The notes under the pieces were generated by a model that worked only from the letters and a program-made list of their open reading frames with translations, was not told where the DNA came from and made no database searches. 64,000 nucleotides of DNA from Streptomyces sp. NBC_01454 (GTDB lineage Bacteria > Actinomycetota > Actinomycetes > Streptomycetales > Streptomycetaceae), in contig NZ_CP109460.1 in assembly GCF_036227565.1 (NCBI RefSeq), positions 7,192,001-7,256,000 of the forward strand, in the 5' to 3' direction. This document shows positions 29,742 to 38,100 of the stretch, one piece after another (the first letter of the stretch is position 1; each line of letters begins with the position of its first letter). The position numbers and the translations under genes are program-made.

Positions 29742-29771
29742 TTGTCGGATCGTTGAACAATCGCCTAGCCT
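29742..29771 (+). promoter_or_regulatory. Promoter of DUF969-DUF979-pcp with GntR operator
   Basis: TTGTCG (-35) and TAGCCT (-10) with 18 bp between them. The spacer carries GGATCGTTGAACAATCG (29747-29763), a near-copy of the palindrome in the pxpABC promoter; the two sites share CTTGTCGGATCGTT when oriented alike. Confidence 0.65.
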
Positions 29772-29840
29772 CCGCTGCAATCTTCTCCTCATCAACGGAC
29801 TCCCGAACTCCGGCAGTCCCCGTACGCGGAAGGCGGATCC

Positions 29841-30551
29841 ATGATCGTGCTCCTCGGCGTGCTCGTGGTCGTGATCGGCTTCGCCACGAAGCGCAATCCC
29901 CTCCTGGTCGTGGGGGTGGCCGGCATCGCCACCGGCCTGCTGGGCGGACTGTCACCGGGCAAGGTGCTCGCCGCCTTCGGCAACGGCTTCGCCGGCAGCC
30001 GGGCCGTGACCATCTTCGCGATCACCCTCCCGGTCATCGGTCTCCTGGAGCGCTACGGCCTCCAGGAACAGGCCCGCAACCTCATCGCCCGCTTCGCCCG
30101 GCTCACCACCGGCCGCTACCTCGCGCTCTATCTGGGCCTGCGCCAGATCGGCGCCGCGGTGGGGCTCACCAATGTCTTCGGTCACGCCCAGACCGTCCGC
30201 CCGCTGGCCGTCCCCATGGCCGAGGGCGCGGCGGAGCGCAGGTTCGGTGAACTCCCGGAGCGGACCCGGGAGAAGGTCAGGTCGTTCTCCGCCAGCGCGG
30301 ACAACGTCGGTCTGTTCTTCGGGGAGGACGTCTTCCTCGCCGTCGGCTCGATCCTGCTGATCACCGGCTTCGTCAACACCACCTACGGCACCCACCTCGA
30401 ACCGCTGCAGCTCGCGCTGTGGGCGATCCCCACCGCGGTGTGCGCCTTCGTGGTCCACGGCTGGCGGCTGCTGCGACTGGACCGGCAGCTGGAACGCGAA
30501 CTGCTCACCGCCAACGTCCCGGACAACGCAGTGGTGGAGGCCGCCAAGTGA
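29841..30551 (+). CDS. DUF969 membrane protein
   Basis: A 236-aa polytopic membrane protein. The first helix begins at once (MIVLLGVLVVVIGFATK), then VVGVAGIATGLLGGLSPGKV and AVTIFAITLPVIGLLERYG. A conserved central stretch, GLRQIGAAVGLTNVFGHAQT, is followed by FGEDVFLAVGSILLITGF. DUF969 is almost always next to DUF979 and pyroglutamyl peptidase, as here, so the pair is a candidate transporter for pyroglutamate or pyroglutamyl peptides; this role is inferred from context only. It is the first gene of the operon behind the 29742 promoter and overlaps the next gene by GTGA. Confidence 0.85.
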   Translation: MIVLLGVLVVVIGFATKRNPLLVVGVAGIATGLLGGLSPGKVLAAFGNGFAGSRAVTIFAITLPVIGLLERYGLQEQARNLIARFARLTTGRYLALYLGLRQIGAAVGLTNVFGHAQTVRPLAVPMAEGAAERRFGELPERTREKVRSFSASADNVGLFFGEDVFLAVGSILLITGFVNTTYGTHLEPLQLALWAIPTAVCAFVVHGWRLLRLDRQLERELLTANVPDNAVVEAAK

Positions 30552-31516
30552 TCAAGGCAGAGTGGTTCTACTGGCTGGTGGGCCTCAGCTTCCTGGTGAT
30601 GGCCGCCCGGATGGTCACCGACCGCAGCAACCCCAAGCGCCTGGGCACCGGCGCCTTCTGGGGCCTGATCGGCGCCGGCTTCATCTACAGCAGCTGGGTC
30701 GTCACCAAGCAGGTGCCGGCCGAGCCGCTGGGCGTCGCCGTCCTGTTGATGGCCGTGCTGGCCGGCTTCGGCTTCACCGGGCGCGGCACCCCGCGCACCA
30801 CCACCCCCGAGGAGCGCACCGCCTCCGCCGCCCGCCTCGGCAACAAGCTCTTCGTCCCCGCGCTCACCATCCCCGTGGTGGCCATGGCCTGCGCCATCGG
30901 CGTCAAGCACCTCTCCTTCGGTGGGCAGCCGGTCCTCCAGGAGGGCAGCGAGACCATCCTGGGCCTGGGCATCGCCGCCGTCGTCGCGCTCGCCGTCGGC
31001 ATGATCATGCTCCGGGAGAAGCGGATCTCCGTGCCCGTGGAGTCCGGCCGCTCGATGCTGGAGACGATGGGCTGGGCCATGCTGCTGCCGCAGATGCTGG
31101 CCACGCTGGGCGCCATCTTCCAGGTCTCCGGCGTCGGCGACCAGGTCGGCAGGCTCACCACTTCCGTGCTGCCCAAGGACTCGCTCTACCTCGCCGTCGT
31201 CGTCTACTGCGTGGGCATGTTCGTGTTCACCATGATCATGGGCAACGCCTTCGCGGCCTTCCCCGTGATGACCGCCGCCGTCGGCTGGCCGGTCCTGATC
31301 GGCCACTTCGACGGCAACCCCGCCGCCGTCCTGGCGCTCGGCATGCTCGCGGGATTCTGCGGCACGCTCGTGACGCCGATGGCCGCCAACTTCAACATCG
31401 TCCCCGCGGCCCTGCTGGAACTGAAGGACCAGTACGGGCCCATCAAGGCGCAGCTGCCCACCGCGGGTGTGCTGCTCGGCTGCAACATCGTGATCATGGC
31501 GCTGTTCGCCTTCTGA
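30548..31516 (+). CDS. DUF979 membrane protein
   Basis: A 322-aa protein with about nine hydrophobic segments, beginning VIKAEWFYWLVGLSFLVMAA at a GTG that overlaps the DUF969 stop (GTGA). Conserved loops include MLLPQMLATLGAIFQVSG, VVVYCVGMFVFTMIMGNAFAA and FCGTLVTPMAANFNIVPAALL. The last resembles the re-entrant loops of secondary transporters. With DUF969 it probably forms a two-subunit permease, and the pcp gene downstream points to pyroglutamyl substrates. No experimental role is known to me for this pair. Confidence 0.85.
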   Translation: MIKAEWFYWLVGLSFLVMAARMVTDRSNPKRLGTGAFWGLIGAGFIYSSWVVTKQVPAEPLGVAVLLMAVLAGFGFTGRGTPRTTTPEERTASAARLGNKLFVPALTIPVVAMACAIGVKHLSFGGQPVLQEGSETILGLGIAAVVALAVGMIMLREKRISVPVESGRSMLETMGWAMLLPQMLATLGAIFQVSGVGDQVGRLTTSVLPKDSLYLAVVVYCVGMFVFTMIMGNAFAAFPVMTAAVGWPVLIGHFDGNPAAVLALGMLAGFCGTLVTPMAANFNIVPAALLELKDQYGPIKAQLPTAGVLLGCNIVIMALFAF

Positions 31517-31610
31517 ACCACCGCCCGCGACTGCCGCACCCTCCCGCACGGTGGCCCCGGCCACCGTGCACCGCCCCCGCCGCCGGACGAACCGCACCGA
31601 GGAAGACCGA

Positions 31611-32255
31611 ATGACCCGGGTACTGCTGACCGGATTCGCGCCGTTCGACGGCGAATCCACCAATCCCTCCTGGCAGGCGGTACGCGCCGCCGCGGCGGCA
31701 CCGCCGGCCGGCATCGAGATGTCCGCCGTCGAGCTGCCCTGCGTCTACGGAGCCTCGATCGCGGTGCTGCGCGCCGCGATCGAGGAGACCCGGCCCGAGA
31801 TCGTGGTGTGTGCCGGCCAGGCGGGCGGCCGTCCCGACATCACCGTCGAACGCGTCGCCCTCAACCTCGACGACGCCCGCATCCCCGATGCCTCCGGCGC
31901 CGAACCCCTCGACGAGCCGATCGTGCCCGGCGGCCCCGCCGCATACTTCTCCACCCTGCCGGTCAAGGCATGCGTGGCCGCGGTCCGTGCCGCCGGGCTG
32001 CCCGCGTCGGTCTCCCACACCGCGGGCACCTTCGTCTGCAACCACGTCTTCTACGGCCTCGCCCACCTCATCGCCACCGAACTGCCGGATCTGCGCGGCG
32101 GCTTCGTCCACGTCCCCTACGCGCCCGAGCAGGTCCTCGACCGCGCCCAGCCGTCGCTCCCGGTCACTGCCGTCACCCGGGCCCTGTGCGAGATCGCCGT
32201 CACCGCCGCACACACCCGCACCGACATCCGCGTCGCCGGTGGCACCACCCACTGA
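31611..32255 (+). CDS. pcp: Pyroglutamyl-peptidase I
   Basis: A 214-aa C15 cysteine peptidase that removes N-terminal pyroglutamate from peptides. It starts MTRVLLTGFAPFDGESTNPSW. The catalytic Glu lies in the ITVERVALNLDDARIPD region, the Cys in HTAGTFVCNHVFYGLAHL, and the His in GGFVHVPYAPEQ. The length is normal for the family. GAGGAAG is placed 7 bp before ATG. It closes the operon with DUF969 and DUF979 and supplies 5-oxoproline to the PxpABC enzyme encoded next door. The protein has no signal peptide, so it works on imported or internal peptides. Confidence 0.93.
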   Translation: MTRVLLTGFAPFDGESTNPSWQAVRAAAAAPPAGIEMSAVELPCVYGASIAVLRAAIEETRPEIVVCAGQAGGRPDITVERVALNLDDARIPDASGAEPLDEPIVPGGPAAYFSTLPVKACVAAVRAAGLPASVSHTAGTFVCNHVFYGLAHLIATELPDLRGGFVHVPYAPEQVLDRAQPSLPVTAVTRALCEIAVTAAHTRTDIRVAGGTTH

Positions 32256-32421
32256 GCGGCGGCACCGCGGTGAAGGACCTGGCCACAGGCCGCGGCGGGG
32301 CGCGTCGTAAACTGGTGCGCCGGGCGCGGGCGGCCCGTCAACGGATCCACCAGCGGTTCCACCCATGCACGGATCCGCGCCGTTTCGTCCGTTGTCAGTG
32401 CGAGCGCCTACTCTGTGCGAC

Positions 32422-33945
32422 GTGACTTTTCCCGCCCCGGGGGCCGCTGCGCCCCAGCTCAACGGCCCTCAGCGGCCCGCGCCGGGCCCGGCCGCCGACG
32501 AGGGCCTGGCCCGCCGGCTGCGCGCGCTGGCGTGCACCGCGCCGCTGCACGACCTCGATGTGCGCAAGGCCAACCTCGCGGGCGAATACGGCGTCTACGC
32601 CATGGCGGAGGTGGCGCTCGCCGTCATCGATCTGGTCACCCTCAACATGGACTTCGACACCGGCGCCGACCACGAGGAAATAGTGGCGAGGGTGCTCCCG
32701 AGGGTCGCCGCGCAGGCCTCCCGCCGCCCCGCGGGCGAGCACGAGCGGGTGGCCCGCTGGGTGCTGGAGAACCTGATCAACGTCGGCAGCGTGGACCGCG
32801 GCTTCCGCGCCGTCTACGGCACCTTCACCACCGACGGCGAATATGTCCGCCGCGATTACGACTTCAAGCTCATCGAGGAGGTCCCCGGCGCCGGCGGCAC
32901 GGTCTATCTGCGGGCCACCGACGAAGCGGTCAACGTCCTGGTCGGCGCGCTCGACACGGACGTCACCAGCGCCCAGATCGCCGCCGAGGTCAAGCTGGAG
33001 GTGCTGATCAACCGCGGCCGGCTGGCCGACGCCCAGCTCGCCGCCGAACAGGCCCGCTACCGCACCGTGCAGTACGCCGAGACGCTGCGCCGGACCCTGG
33101 ACGCCACCCGCCGCAACGTCCGCGCGGTCGACTGGCTGGAAACCGTCCCCGACATGATCAACGAGGCGCTGGACCACGTCGCGGACCGCTACCGCCACGA
33201 GAACGCCATCCTCACCAACATCCGCAAGGCCCGCGACGAGACCGAGGAGCCCGAGCACAAGCGCCGCGCCGCCGAGCTCGTCGACATCGTCAAGGACTGC
33301 ATCCGCCGCCACACCCAGCTCCAGTCCCGGCTGCTGGAGGCCGGCCCGCTCTTCCGCGCCGAGCAGGACCGGCAGGCGTTCGCCACCCCGGTCGCCCGCT
33401 CCGGACTCGATCTGTACGGCCAGCTCGTCGCCCCCGTGCTGCCGCTCCCCGCCGAGCAGGCCATCCGGGTCACCGACGCCTTCTTCACCCACGGCACGGG
33501 CCTGCGCACGCCCTCCGCCGTCCGCGTCGGCGACCTCGTCGAGGTGCTGCTCACCCCGCCCGTGGAGCGCGAGCACCTCGGCGCCGAGATGCCCGAGCCC
33601 GACCTGGTGGCGACCCCCGACGACAGCCGCTTCAGCGAGGCCCAGCTCGACGCCGCGATGGCGCTGCTGACGCTGCCCGCCGACGCCCCGCGCCGGCTCT
33701 CCGGACTCCTCGCCGAGGCACGCCGCGGCGATCCCGAACTCCCCTACCTCGTCGCCCTGCTGGCGGTGCACGCCGCCAGCCCGCCGGTCGGCACGGCCTA
33801 CCGGCAGGGCGAGCAGCAGCTGCTCTTCGCCGTCGACGACGGCGAGGAGCTGATAGACCCCGAATTCGGCGGCGCCGACCTCATCGTCGGCACGGCACTG
33901 CTGGACGCCGCCGGCATGGCCGCGGACCGCTCGGAGGTGGCGTGA
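32422..33945 (+). CDS. MksF/JetA-like (kleisin-type) subunit of an SMC complex, inferred
   Basis: A 507-aa mostly helical protein. Residues about 18-150 look like winged-helix and helical material (LHDLDVRKANLAGEYGVYAM ... RWVLENLINVG), followed by YDFKLIEEVPGAGGTVYLRA. A long helical part (TEEPEHKRRAAELVDIVKD) follows, then a second globular C-terminal domain. There is no enzyme motif. Its size and first position before a winged-helix gene and an SMC-like ATPase mirror MukF/MksF/JetA. The start is uncertain: GTG at 32422 has no ribosome site but follows a TACTCT element by seven bases, as in leaderless genes; ATG at 32365 is in frame. Confidence 0.55.
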   Translation: MTFPAPGAAAPQLNGPQRPAPGPAADEGLARRLRALACTAPLHDLDVRKANLAGEYGVYAMAEVALAVIDLVTLNMDFDTGADHEEIVARVLPRVAAQASRRPAGEHERVARWVLENLINVGSVDRGFRAVYGTFTTDGEYVRRDYDFKLIEEVPGAGGTVYLRATDEAVNVLVGALDTDVTSAQIAAEVKLEVLINRGRLADAQLAAEQARYRTVQYAETLRRTLDATRRNVRAVDWLETVPDMINEALDHVADRYRHENAILTNIRKARDETEEPEHKRRAAELVDIVKDCIRRHTQLQSRLLEAGPLFRAEQDRQAFATPVARSGLDLYGQLVAPVLPLPAEQAIRVTDAFFTHGTGLRTPSAVRVGDLVEVLLTPPVEREHLGAEMPEPDLVATPDDSRFSEAQLDAAMALLTLPADAPRRLSGLLAEARRGDPELPYLVALLAVHAASPPVGTAYRQGEQQLLFAVDDGEELIDPEFGGADLIVGTALLDAAGMAADRSEVA

Positions 33946-34106
33946 TGGCCCGCGCCCGGTGCGCCCGCCGGGCCGACGGCACCGCCTGCCGGGCCGACGG
34001 CGCCAACCGCCCGGTCCGGCCGGCCCGGCGCGCCCCGGGCGGCGCCCCGCCGTCGTGCCGCCACGAGATGTCCGAGACCGTCCCCCGCAAGGAGCTTGTT
34101 CCGTGA
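33945..34106 (+). CDS. Possible 53-aa linker ORF between the MksF- and MksE-like genes
   Basis: An ATG sharing one base with the upstream stop (TGATG) opens a 53-codon frame that ends in a TGA overlapping the GTG of the next gene (GTGA). It thus fills the whole 157-bp gap. The peptide, beginning MARARCARRADGTACRADG, is Arg/Ala-rich with four Cys and no known domain. Third positions are nearly all G/C, but high GC alone keeps such frames open. It may be a real small protein, a translational relay keeping ribosomes on the message, or chance. Confidence 0.3.
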   Translation: MARARCARRADGTACRADGANRPVRPARRAPGGAPPSCRHEMSETVPRKELVP

Positions 34107-35035
34107 CCCAGTACGACGACGCGCCGCAGCCGGACCCGGTGTCCGGGGCCGGTGAGCCGGGCTGGGTGCCCCCCGCCGACGCCGGGCCCCCCGCCGCGGC
34201 GGGCCCCGCGCCCGTCACCCCCGCCGACGCCGCGGACGCCGCCCGGCTGGTCTCCTTCGGCCTCCAGCCCAAGCTGCTGCCTGCCCGCGACGCCGAATAC
34301 GGCGAACTCCTGCGCCGCTACCGCGACGAGCCCGCCTTCGCCCGGCTCGCCGACGCCGTCGCCACCGGTCTCGGCCTGGTCGTCCTGGAGGTCTCCACCC
34401 GCGCCGGGATGGCCGTCACCGCCGCCGAGGACTCCGTCTTCGCCGTCCGCATGGGGGACTACGCCCGCCGCGCCTCGGCCGACTCCGCCGACCGCTTCCT
34501 GCACGGCCTGGCCCATCTCGCCGTCGCCGCGCTGGCCTTCCCCCGCCCCGAGGACCTCGCCGACGACGGCTACATCGGCCGGATCACGGTCAACGGCGTG
34601 GATGCCTTCGTCCGGCAGGCCTGTCGCCGTCTGGAGGAGCGTGCCGAGCAGGAGGGCGAGAACACCGACCCGGTCACCGACGCCCCCGGCCTGGAGTCCG
34701 CCTGGCGGATCTACGCGCGGCGCAGCGCGACCGGCGCCACCAAGGACGCCAGGCGGCTGGCCGGTTCGACCACCGGGATCATCGCCAAGGCCGTCACCTT
34801 CCTCGTCGACTCCGGCTTCCTCCAGCGCACCGGCGACGACTCCGGCGGCGCCTACCGCACCACTGCCCGCTATCAGCTCCAGGTCCGTGACATGGCCGGC
34901 AGCGCCGCCATGGCCGAGCTCCTGGAGCTGGGCATCGTCCCCGTCGCCGACGGCAGCGCCGCGCTGCTGCCGGGCGAGGACACCGACGACCTCGACCTGG
35001 TCTCGGACGCCGGCCTGCCCTTCCACTCCGGCTGA
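34103..35035 (+). CDS. MksE/JetB-like winged-helix subunit of an SMC complex, inferred
   Basis: A 310-aa protein starting at GTG eight bases after AAGGAG. A Pro/Ala-rich leader (1-45) precedes a folded part, LLPARDAEYGELLRRYRDE, then LGLVVLEVSTRAGMAVTAAEDSVFAV in short pieces and IGRITVNGVDAFVRQACRRL. The C-terminal winged helix reads TGIIAKAVTFLVDSGFLQR followed by TTARYQLQVRDMA. This matches the layout of MukE/MksE/JetB subunits, which bridge kleisin and ATPase. A 7-bp hairpin (35051-35071) separates it from the ATPase gene and may tune the ratio of subunits. Confidence 0.55.
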   Translation: MTQYDDAPQPDPVSGAGEPGWVPPADAGPPAAAGPAPVTPADAADAARLVSFGLQPKLLPARDAEYGELLRRYRDEPAFARLADAVATGLGLVVLEVSTRAGMAVTAAEDSVFAVRMGDYARRASADSADRFLHGLAHLAVAALAFPRPEDLADDGYIGRITVNGVDAFVRQACRRLEERAEQEGENTDPVTDAPGLESAWRIYARRSATGATKDARRLAGSTTGIIAKAVTFLVDSGFLQRTGDDSGGAYRTTARYQLQVRDMAGSAAMAELLELGIVPVADGSAALLPGEDTDDLDLVSDAGLPFHSG

Positions 35036-35050
35036 CGCCACCGCCCGACC

Positions 35051-35071
35051 GCGGCCGTTCCCCCCGGCCGC
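35051..35071 (+). other. Small intergenic hairpin inside SMC operon
   Basis: GCGGCCG-N7-CGGCCGC between the MksE-like and SMC-like genes. Too weak for a full terminator; it could attenuate or protect the message. Confidence 0.3.
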
Positions 35072-35126
35072 CCGACCACTGCCCGTTCCGACCGCCCGCA
35101 TTCCGACACGACAACGAGAGTCCGCC

Positions 35127-38100
35127 ATGTACGAGCTGTCCCGGGTCCGTCTCTACTCCATCGGGCCCGCCGGTGCGCGCTATGCCGACACCGTGCTGGA
35201 CCTGCGCGGAGTCGGCGCGCCCGTACCCCAACCGGCACCGGCGCAGGCGGACTTCTTCGAGGACGAACCGGCCGGCCCGCCGCGCCGCCCGGCACCCGCG
35301 GGCGTGCTGTTCCTGGAGAACGGCGGCGGCAAGTCCGTCCTGCTCAAGCTGATCTTCTCGGTGATGCTGCCCGGCCACCGCAACACCCTCGGCGGCGCCA
35401 GCTCCGGCGTGCTGCGCAAGTTCCTGCTCGCCGACGACTGCGGCCATGTCGCCCTGGAGTGGCAGCACGTCCTCACCGGCGAGAGCGTGGTCGTCGGCAA
35501 GGTCAGCGAATGGCGCGGCCGGCAGGTCTCCAACGACCCCCGGAAGTTCGCCGAGGCCTGGTACAGCTTCCGGCCCGGCCCCGGGATGAGCCTGGACTCG
35601 CTCCCCGTCGCCGAGGCCACCGTCATCCGCCCCCGGCAGGGCGAGGGCGAGGGCAGCTCCGGCGCCCAGGGCCGCCGCCGCACGATGAAGGGCTTCCGCG
35701 ACGTCCTCACCGAGGCCGGAAAGAACTACCCCAACCTCGATGTCGTCTGGGAAGAGATCCACGAGCGCTGGAACGAACACCTCGGCGAACTCGGTCTGGA
35801 CCCCGAACTCTTCCGCTACCAGCGCGAGATGAACGCCGACGAGGGCGAGGCCGCCGGCCTCTTCGCGGTCAAGAACGACTCGGACTTCACCGACCTGCTG
35901 CTGCGCGCCGTCACCGACACCCGGGACACCGACGGCCTCGCCGACCTGGTGCACGGCTTCGCCCACAAACTCGGCCGGCGCGCCGAACTCACTGCCGAGC
36001 GGGACTTCACCGCCGGCTCCCTCGACCTGCTCTCCCGCATCGCCGACGCCGCCGAGCAGCGCGAACGCGCCCGCGAGGTGCATGCCGGCGCCGAGCGCCG
36101 CACCCGCGCCCTGGCCCGGCGGCTGCACGCCCGCGGCACCGAGGAGCGCGGCCGCACCGCCGAGCTGGCCGAACAGGTCGCCACCGCGGCCCACCGCGTC
36201 ACCGACGCCGAGCGGATCCGCGAGCGCCGCTCCCTGGTCTCCGCCGAGCTCGCCTACCGGCACGCCTCGCTGGCGCTGGCCGCCGCGGAGAAGGGCGCCG
36301 CCGCCCAGCGCCGTGAGCTCAACGACGCCCGTACGCTGCACAGCGCCTGGCAGGCCGCCGAGACCGCGCTGCGGCACCGCGCCGCCGCCGACCGCTCCGC
36401 ACGGGTCGCCGTCGCCATCCGCGAGGCCGAGCGGGACGCGGCCCCCGCGCTCGCCGCCCGCGCCACCGCCGCCGCCGACCTCGTGCGCGCCCTGCACACG
36501 GCGGCGGAGGCCGGCGAGCGGATCGCCAACGAGGAGGAGGAGCGCTCCGCCGCCCTCCAGGAGACCGGCGAGTCCGCGCACCGCGACGCCACCGCGGCCG
36601 CCACCCACGCCCAGCGCGCCCGCAGCGAGGCCGATCACCTCAAGCAGCGGCTGGCCGAGGTCGCCGAGGAGACCGCGGAGGCCGTCCGGGCCGGCTGGCT
36701 GGATGACAGCGCCCCCGACGCCGACCCGGCCCGCGCCGCGCTCGCCGCCTCGGACGCCGAGAAGACCGCCGTCGAGGCCTGGGACTCCGCCCGTGAGGCC
36801 GCCCGTCAGGCCACCGACCGTGCCCGTGAGGCCGCCGCCCGGCACTCCGCCGCCGAACTCGCCGCGGCCCGCGCCGAGGACGCCGCCGAGGCCGCCGGGC
36901 GGGCCCATGACGCCGAGCGCCGGGCCGCCGAGTCCATCGGCGCCGAGCAGCGGCTCGCCGACCTCCTCGGGCTCCCGCAGTCCGAGGCGAAGGCCATCGG
37001 CGTGCCCGCTCCCCGTACGGCAGCTCCTGGTGCGCCTGGTGCGTCCGGTACGGACCAGGGCGCCCCGCACCGCCCCGCCGCCGGCCCGCTGACCGCCGAG
37101 GAGCTGGACCGTAACGCCGACGGGCTGCACGAACTCCTGGAAGAGGGCGTCGCGGCCGCCGAACGGCAGCTGTTCGACCTGCGCACGGCCGCCGCCGACG
37201 ATGCCCGCATCCTCGGCGCGCTGGGCGACGGCGGTCTGCTGCCGCCGGGCCCCGATGTGCTGGCGGCCGTGGAGTATCTCGGCGAGCACGGCGTGCCCGC
37301 GCTGCCCGGCTGGCGCTATCTCGCCCAGTCCGTCGACCCCGCCGACCACACCCGGGTACTCGCCACCCGCCCCGAGCTCGTCGACGGCGTGATCATCACG
37401 GACCCGGAGACCCATGCCCGGGCCCGCGAGGTGCTCGCCGAGGCCGCGCTGCTGCCCCGTTCGGCCGTCGCGGTCGGTACCGCCGCCGCGCTGCTCGCGC
37501 CCGCGCCCGCCCCCGACGAGCGGGACAGCGGCGGCTGTCACGTCTTTCTCGTCCCGCCGAACCCGGCGATGCACGACGAGTCCGCCGCGGACGAGGAGCG
37601 TCAGGCGCTGCGGGCGCGCGCCATAGAGCGCGACGAGGAGATCCGTGCGCTGGCCGCCCGGCTCGCCGGGGACCGTGCGCTGGCCGCCCGGCTCGGCTCG
37701 TGGCGTACGGGCTGCCCGGCCGGCCGCCTGGCCGAGCTGGCCGCCGCGGCGGAGGACACCGGCCGGGCCGCCGAGGAGGCCGCCGCGGAGCTGGCCGAGG
37801 CCCGGACGGCCCGGGACGGGACCGATGAGGTCGCGGCCGAGGCCACCCGGGTGCGCGACGAGCGCCAGGAGACCGCCCAGCGCGCCCGCCGCGCCGCCGA
37901 TCTGCTGGCCGGGCTCGCCCACCGGCTGCGCGAGCGGGCCTCCTGGCAGTCCCGGATGCGGGAACTTGTCGACGAGGCGGCCGAGTTCGAGGCCCGCGCG
38001 GAGGAGTGCGTGGACCGTGCCCGGGCCGCCGACGAGGACCGCCGGGCAGCCCAGCGCGCCGCCGACGACGCCCGCCGCACCGCCCGCGCGCTGCGTGCCG

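Noticed and set aside
32395..34272. Very long open frames antisense to the SMC operon and to many other genes (for example 34794-38639 minus)
   Set aside because: They mirror the codon rhythm of the opposite strand; the translations are Gly/Ala/Val- or Arg/Pro-rich without domains. Typical of GC above 70 percent.
34152..35126. Frame extending upstream of the SMC-like gene
   Set aside because: Overlaps the MksE-like gene in another frame and is Pro/Ser/Arg-rich; the SMC head motif begins at the ATG at 35127.
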